A DNA stretch of 60,000 nt. Source: Hydractinia symbiolongicarpus (taxonomy: Eukaryota > Cnidaria > Hydrozoa > Anthoathecata > Hydractiniidae). The stretch lies in assembly GCF_029227915.1 (NCBI RefSeq), contig NC_079882.1, forward strand, positions 7,070,001 to 7,130,000, written 5' to 3'. Position numbers and translations under genes: made by a program. The notes below the pieces were generated by a model that ran no database searches, was not told the DNA's origin, and worked only from the letters and a program-made list of their open reading frames with translations. Below, piece after piece: positions 54,388-60,000 of this stretch. The first letter of the stretch is position 1, and every line of letters begins with the position of its first letter.

Positions 54388-57300
54388 ATGGATGCAAAGA
54401 AAAATGACAGAACTCCTTTGTTAGGAGAAAATTCAAACCGTAAACACTATTCTATAAATTGCTTTGATGACGAATCACTTGATCGATCAGGTTAGCAAAA
54501 TTTTATTTATTTTTTTATTTATTATCTTTCTCAATTTTTAATTTTTTAGATTTCTCATTGCTCAATTTGCTAATAGCTTAATAAAATTCTTCTTATTTTG
54601 TTATTCTAATCCTTTATACGATAAATCATTCTTTTATTTATTTATTCATTTATTTATTTACAGGTGAGTATGATGACTTGTGTGCCTCTATCAAATCAAC
54701 TGGATCCCATGTAAGCCGTACTGCTCTAGCAGGAGGGTTGGATACAGGTGAAGAAGGCACATCGTAAGTTTCTCTATTTTAAAAATTTTATAAAACGTTT
54801 TTGATCTAATTACATACTTAGAGAAAAAAAAATTGGAGTCAACAATACATCATTCTTTGTATGTTGAGTCAAGCATCAGATAAAACATTTTTCATAAATG
54901 AAAAACTAATGCTTTATATGTTTTTGGGGCTAATGTGTAAACTTTAAAGTTTGTCCAAGTACTAACAAAAACCAGAAAAAACAAGCTGGGAAAGACATTT
55001 TCCAGCAATTAGGAGACTAATTAAAAGTTCTATGAGCAGCAGCCATGGTGCCACCTCACAGTTAAGCATAAACTTTTTAATTTAAATTTTTTATCGATCT
55101 CCCCACTGTAACAAACATGCTGCGGTTTTGAGCTACTAAACTTAGAATTTATGATAGTTAAAGAAAGAAATTTTATTGTAGTTCTTAAAAATTTAATTTT
55201 TTTTGTGTTTTATTTTTAGAAACGTTGAAACCATGATCCACTTGTTTAAGGGAAACATTGGAACTGGTATTTTAAGTTTACCATCGGCTATAAAACACGC
55301 TGGTTTAATCGCTGGACCTGTTATACTGTTACTAGTTGCATTCATGGCAGTTCACTGTATGCATCTTCTGGTGCGTTGCTCTCATTACTTTTGTAAAAAG
55401 TGAGTATCATTGTCACAATACATTACTAGAATCTCTATAATAATGCGCCAGTTCTGTGTGTCTGTAACAGGCAAAGTGCTTATTTATTTAAGTAACTGAA
55501 AAATGCATGTCTATTATGTTAAATTTTCTGACGTTACGGCACGACGTCAATAACACTACTTTACCGTCAATATCCTATATTAAATTAATGAAGCCGTTAC
55601 AGTGTACTTAAAACTTTGAGGCAAAATAACTTGGAAACAAGGTGGTGACGTCAATGATTTTTCACCGGGTAGGTAACTAGGGACCACCTGGGACCAATTT
55701 GGGTAAGTTTCCCAAACCTGGGTCCCCGAATCCGTTTCAGAATGGACGGGTTATATGGCGTTTATATGGCGTCATCAAAAAATCTTTAAACCCTAATATC
55801 TCTGCAACCGTTTGTCAAAAGTACATGATCCTATACATTTTCTTGCTCACCGTTTAACTGTGTTTAACTGTTCATCAAAAACATACGATATTATACATTA
55901 TTTTGATCAGCGTTTCAACCTCTACTTATTACAGACAATGAATGAGTAAATTTCACCAATTTTCTTTTTGTATATGCATTGCTGACGTCAGCAAAAAATC
56001 TAAAGCAACCTATTTTTCCATTGTTTTGCCTAAGTGGATTTTTTCACGGGCTTTATCGACTAGTATATCAATAATTATTAATAAAACACCTGGAAATATT
56101 TGTTTCCTTTATTTTAGAATAAAAAGGGAAGCTCTTTCTTATGGTGAAGTTGCCAACGAATGTTTCAAACCAGCTTTGGGTTCGAGATCGAAATATGCAA
56201 AGTATGTCTTTTTTTATTATTATCAAACTGATTCACGAAGTGTTGACCAATTAGAATTGATTTTAATACTGATGCATGAAATGATAAATCTCAAATTTGC
56301 AGTCTGTACTGTGTACTCAAGAAAAAAGCTTTATAAAATTTTTCAGAATTCGTTTGAAAAGTCAAAGAAAAATATATCTGGTAAAAAAGACAGAAGAAAA
56401 AAACATTTCCCTGAGAAAAAGAAGGGAAAATATTTTAAAAACTATGATAGAGTTGTTATATTTTTATCAGTACAATGTTGATTTACAAAGTGTGTTGCTT
56501 GTGTCTAATGACGAATTTACTTTGTGCCATATTAAACTTTTTATTCTCGCTGTATTTTGTTGCAAAACTATCAAGACTGACGTATCTCAAAAATCGCAAA
56601 ATGTTGTTGTGTGAAACAAAAGAAAGTGCGAATTAAAAAAAACCTATAATCGAAACACAATTAACTTCAAATTTTACAAAAAAACATGTTCGGTCTTGAA
56701 AATTTCTGGAACATTCTGGAAACAAATTTTTCCTGAAAAATCCTGGAATTTCGGATGTCTTAGGATTGTTCTGGGAAAAAAGTAACCGTGTGGTCTTTGC
56801 AAATCGAAAGATTTAGATCTTTTCCTTATAAGTACTTAAAAAGCAAAAGAAAACACTATTTTCTCAGATCCCAGAGTTCCAGAAATTTTTCAATGGTTTG
56901 CCGTTTTGTCCTGAAATCGTCGCGATGTTTCAAATAATAATGTCGTGAAAAAAAAATGTCCTAGAAAGTCCTGAAATTCATATTTTAATTCACTATCGTC
57001 ATCATGTTAGACCCCGCAAGTGTGCGGTCAAAATAAAATCCATACCGCATTGCACGTTTCGTCATTCTGCATATTCGAGAAAAAGCTCGTAGCGTAAGAA
57101 CTAAAATTCTGAGAGTTAAGGTTAGAGAGAAAAATCAAGTTCTGGCCAACGGACTAGAGGTTTTTTTTAAGCTAGAGAGAAATTAAAGACTGAGTGTTCA
57201 GAAGTTAACTTCAGGATAATGTATCTTGTTTAGAACAGTGATTAATACATTCCTAGTAGTGACGCAGTTGGGATTCTGTTCTATCTATTTTGTGTTTGTT

Positions 57301-59400
57301 GCATCAACAATTGTTGAAGTAGCTGGTTTGGAGCACAAACTCGACCAAAGAATCGTCATCATTTGTTTAGCCGTCCCCGTCATCTTCTTTTCCTACATAC
57401 GTAGTCTTGAAAAATTAGCCTATTTATCCGTCGTCGCGAATATTTGCTGTGTTTTTGGACTAATCGTAGTGTATCAGTTTCTAGCAAGAGATTTGAAGGA
57501 TCCGAAGACGCTTCCGTATTTCGCTGGCTGGACTGATTTACCAATGTTTTTGGGGATGGCTATTTTTTCATTCGAAGGGATTGGAGTGGTATGTTGTTTT
57601 ACAGTTGTTAAACTCATTGATATTTTAATTGATTGATTGATTAAATTATATTCTCGTTGGTCCAACTGTTTGCGTCTTGTTTATTCAAACCTTTTTTTGT
57701 AGGTTTTACCGTTAGAGAACGAAATGAAAAAGCCTGAAGATTTCGACTGGGTGCTTAATGTGGGCATGAGCGTGGTCACTTTTATGTTTATATCGATGGG
57801 TTTGCTTGGTTATTTAGCTTTTGGTGATGCAGTTGAAGGCAGTGTGTCGCTAAACCTGCCAGACACATGGTGAGTCTCTCTTGAATTTCTTATTAGAAGG
57901 GTACGAATTGTTTCGTGAGTGCTCTCCTCCCTTGTGCACTCTTAGTGTCAAAGTATAGCTTAGATGGCTGTAAACATTTCTCACTTCAATTCGGCTTTCA
58001 AACTCACTACGTTGAAAATCAGTTACCAATCTCCTTTACATTTTCCATATTGTTATCTAGATATTTAGATATTTTTTTTCTTACCAATATATCTTTGTCC
58101 TTTATCTTTAGTCAACGATTTAAGAAATAATAACACCGATTTCATTTTTTAGGTTGTATGACTTGGTTAAAATCGCGTACGCCCTTGCCATGTTTTTAAC
58201 ATACTTTCTTCAGTTTTATGTGCCCATTCAGATCATGTTACCTTCTGTGTTGAATAAATATCAGAAACGACATGGTTCATGTTTTGAATATTCGTTTCGA
58301 ACTTTCCTTGTATTGCTGACAAGTGAGTTAATATTTTTTATTTTATATTTTGTTTTTTTATTTCCTTTTACAACACACGACTAAAAGGAAATTGGTACTT
58401 ATCATTTATAGTAACCATGCTTCTGTGTTTTAAGTATTTGTTGGAATTTTATTTTTTAATTTTTGAGATAATGAGCTGAAATACACCGAGCTGAGCTTCC
58501 TTGTTTTCTTATCAGCAGGAGAGATTCTAGTGAGGAATCCCTGTTGCCGACATTGAACCCAGCAACCTTCTCGCTATATATCAGCGTGTGTTTAATGTCA
58601 AAAACATACTTTAAAAAAATTGCGCAGTTACATCTTTCTTTCGTGAAATCACGAAAAACATGAAGACGAAAAACATTCAAAAATTAATTATCGACAGTAA
58701 AGGTTGTTATTTTACATTTTTTCATATAAGATTAACGTTTATAAGCATATTTAGGCTTAGATAGGATATAATAGGTGTATTTCCCGGCTTTGGTGAATCC
58801 TTCTAATATGTGTTTTTTGCTTGTTTTATAGGTATTTCAATTAGGCAATCTTCTCCTTTTTTCCTTTGCACAATAGGACTTAATTAACACTTCTATACCT
58901 ATGTTTGAACCTAGCCTTGTGCCAATATACTTTTAGTTTTGTCGCTGTTTATTTCTTTGTTTGCTATGAGAAAGAATGCAGAACAGCTCATTTCAAATTG
59001 TCACTTGCTTATATAAAAAAAACATGTAATATGTCTTATCAGCTTTGTGATGCGTGTCTTATTTAATCTCACTTCAGGTGCTTTGGCGGCCAGCATACCT
59101 CAACTTGATAATTTCATCGCACTTATCGGAGCAGTTGCAAGTTCTGGTCTAGCGATTATCTTTCCTCCCTTGTTTCATATCCTGACTTTCCGAAAAAATG
59201 GTCTAACAATACTCGAGCTTATAAAAGACATTTTTATTATATCTGTTGGTGTAATCGCGTTTGCTGTGGGAGGATACACAGCTGTTACGAATATCGTCAA
59301 AGGATTTGACAGCAGCAATCCGAAAGGTCTACACAACGCAAGTATCCATGATAACCATACTAAATCATTCAATCAGATATTTCTTCATTCACTCCATTAA
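54388..59400 (+). CDS. Proton-coupled amino-acid transporter, SLC36-like
   Basis: My model is eight exons: 54388-54490, 54664-54763, 55220-55399, 56118-56201, 57234-57588, 57703-57869, 58153-58322 and 59078-59400. All boundaries are GT/AG and the phases sum to 493 codons, the usual SLC36 size. Motifs: MIHLFKGNIGTGILSLPSAI in the first membrane helix, SYGEVANECF, FEGIGVVLPLENEMK, LYDLVKIAYALAMFLTYFLQFYVP and IPQLDNFIALIGAVASSGLAI. Family members import small neutral amino acids with protons at the plasma membrane or lysosome. The start is supported by a cytosolic tail preceding the first helix. The exon 1 donor (GTTAGC) is weak. Subfamily not assigned. Confidence 0.92.
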
Positions 59401-59637
59401 GCAGGTTCAAATCGTAAATCTGAAGATTTTGGTGTTATTTTATTAACCTTTCTGAGACTAAACAAGATGTGGGTTACTTTGTAAACTCATAATTATATTC
59501 CGTTATACTTTTTTGTGCACTTGTCCTGCTCTCTCATGTTCTTGCTAAGTTCCCTGGTGGAAATAACCGAAAAACCGCTTTATTAGATGGAAATCAGTCT
59601 TTTGTGACATTTTCGGGATTATTAGATGTAGCTACTA

Positions 59638-59720
59638 GCAAGTGATGAGGGTGTAATCTTCAGTGATGAGGGCGTGATCTTCAGTGATGCGGGCGTAATC
59701 TTCAGTGATGAGGGCGTGTC
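59638..59720 (+). repeat. 21-bp tandem repeat in the SLC36 3' region
   Basis: AGTGATGAGGGCGTGATCTTC repeats about four times with single-base changes. It lies between the stop codon and an AATAAA (about 59887), so probably within the 3' UTR. Confidence 0.8.
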
Positions 59721-60000
59721 AAGCAACTCTGCGGACGTAAAGAGTAAATGAAAATTCTGTGACAAGCCCTTAGTACGGAAATATTTTAATGACTTAAAAT
59801 ATGTTTTATTGTTAAAAATAGTTGTTTATATTTTAATATTAATTTGATACTTCTATATAACTAAAGGATTTTTCTACGTTTTATAGAATAAAAGAAAATG
59901 CAACGAATTGTTATTATTTTTTTAATATATTTACCATAGCCACGTTTATTTAGATTTATTTACAATACTCGGTCATCCCTTGTGTGATCTTACAATCATG

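Noticed and set aside
55942-56614. Frames of 179 and 105 codons in the SLC36 interval
   Set aside because: They read through exon 4 and intron 4 in wrong frames; Lys-rich, AT-driven.

Overview
The window looks like nuclear DNA of an invertebrate animal. It is AT-rich, with spliced genes bounded by GT/AG introns and a dense, layered repeat load. The mix of Polinton/Maverick elements, a Penelope-like element, CR1/L2-type LINEs, tRNA-derived SINEs and TA/TTAA MITEs fits a cnidarian, probably a hydrozoan; this is inference, because no marker gene is present. There is no sign of bacterial or organellar DNA.

Host genes sit at the edges. 398-495 (+) is a likely last exon of a cationic amino-acid transporter (SLC7/CAT). 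4641-5198 (+) encodes an intact neuronal-calcium-sensor protein. 5684-7946 (-) is a four-exon HPDL-like dioxygenase gene. 54388-59400 (+) is an eight-exon SLC36-type amino-acid transporter of 493 residues. From 8 to 17 kb lies a repeat field: a pogo/Tigger remnant, TA-type MITEs, a 178-bp tandem repeat, and a Penelope-like element split by a SINE.

17,544-49,052 is one nested block of virus-like Polintons. Element A (17544-49052) is interrupted inside its DNA polymerase gene by element B (19468-41308). B is interrupted inside its right-terminal repeat-protein gene by the oppositely oriented element C (right end at 40712). A CR1/L2-like LINE (about 31760-35284) covers the other B/C junction, and a TTAA-type MITE (21401-22425) sits in B's polymerase. 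A and B keep recognisable terminal inverted repeats and 5-bp target duplications (AGACC for A, AGATC for B). Without its insertions A is only about 9.7 kb, with a large deletion between integrase and capsid genes. B retains the fullest gene set: protein-primed PolB, three small membrane proteins, packaging ATPase, BRO-N protein, integrase, another membrane protein, HNH/zinc-ribbon protein and major capsid protein. Most genes are broken by stops and frameshifts; B's BRO gene and C's TM1 gene remain open.

The Polinton genes correspond to a virus-like module: PolB and integrase for replication and insertion, ATPase and capsid for packaging, and small membrane proteins of unknown role. The right ends of A and B carry short proteins made of about 24-residue DUF4116-like repeats. 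B's TIR contains the start codon of both terminal genes.

49-54 kb holds AT-rich intergenic DNA with another MITE and a degraded LINE reverse transcriptase fragment.
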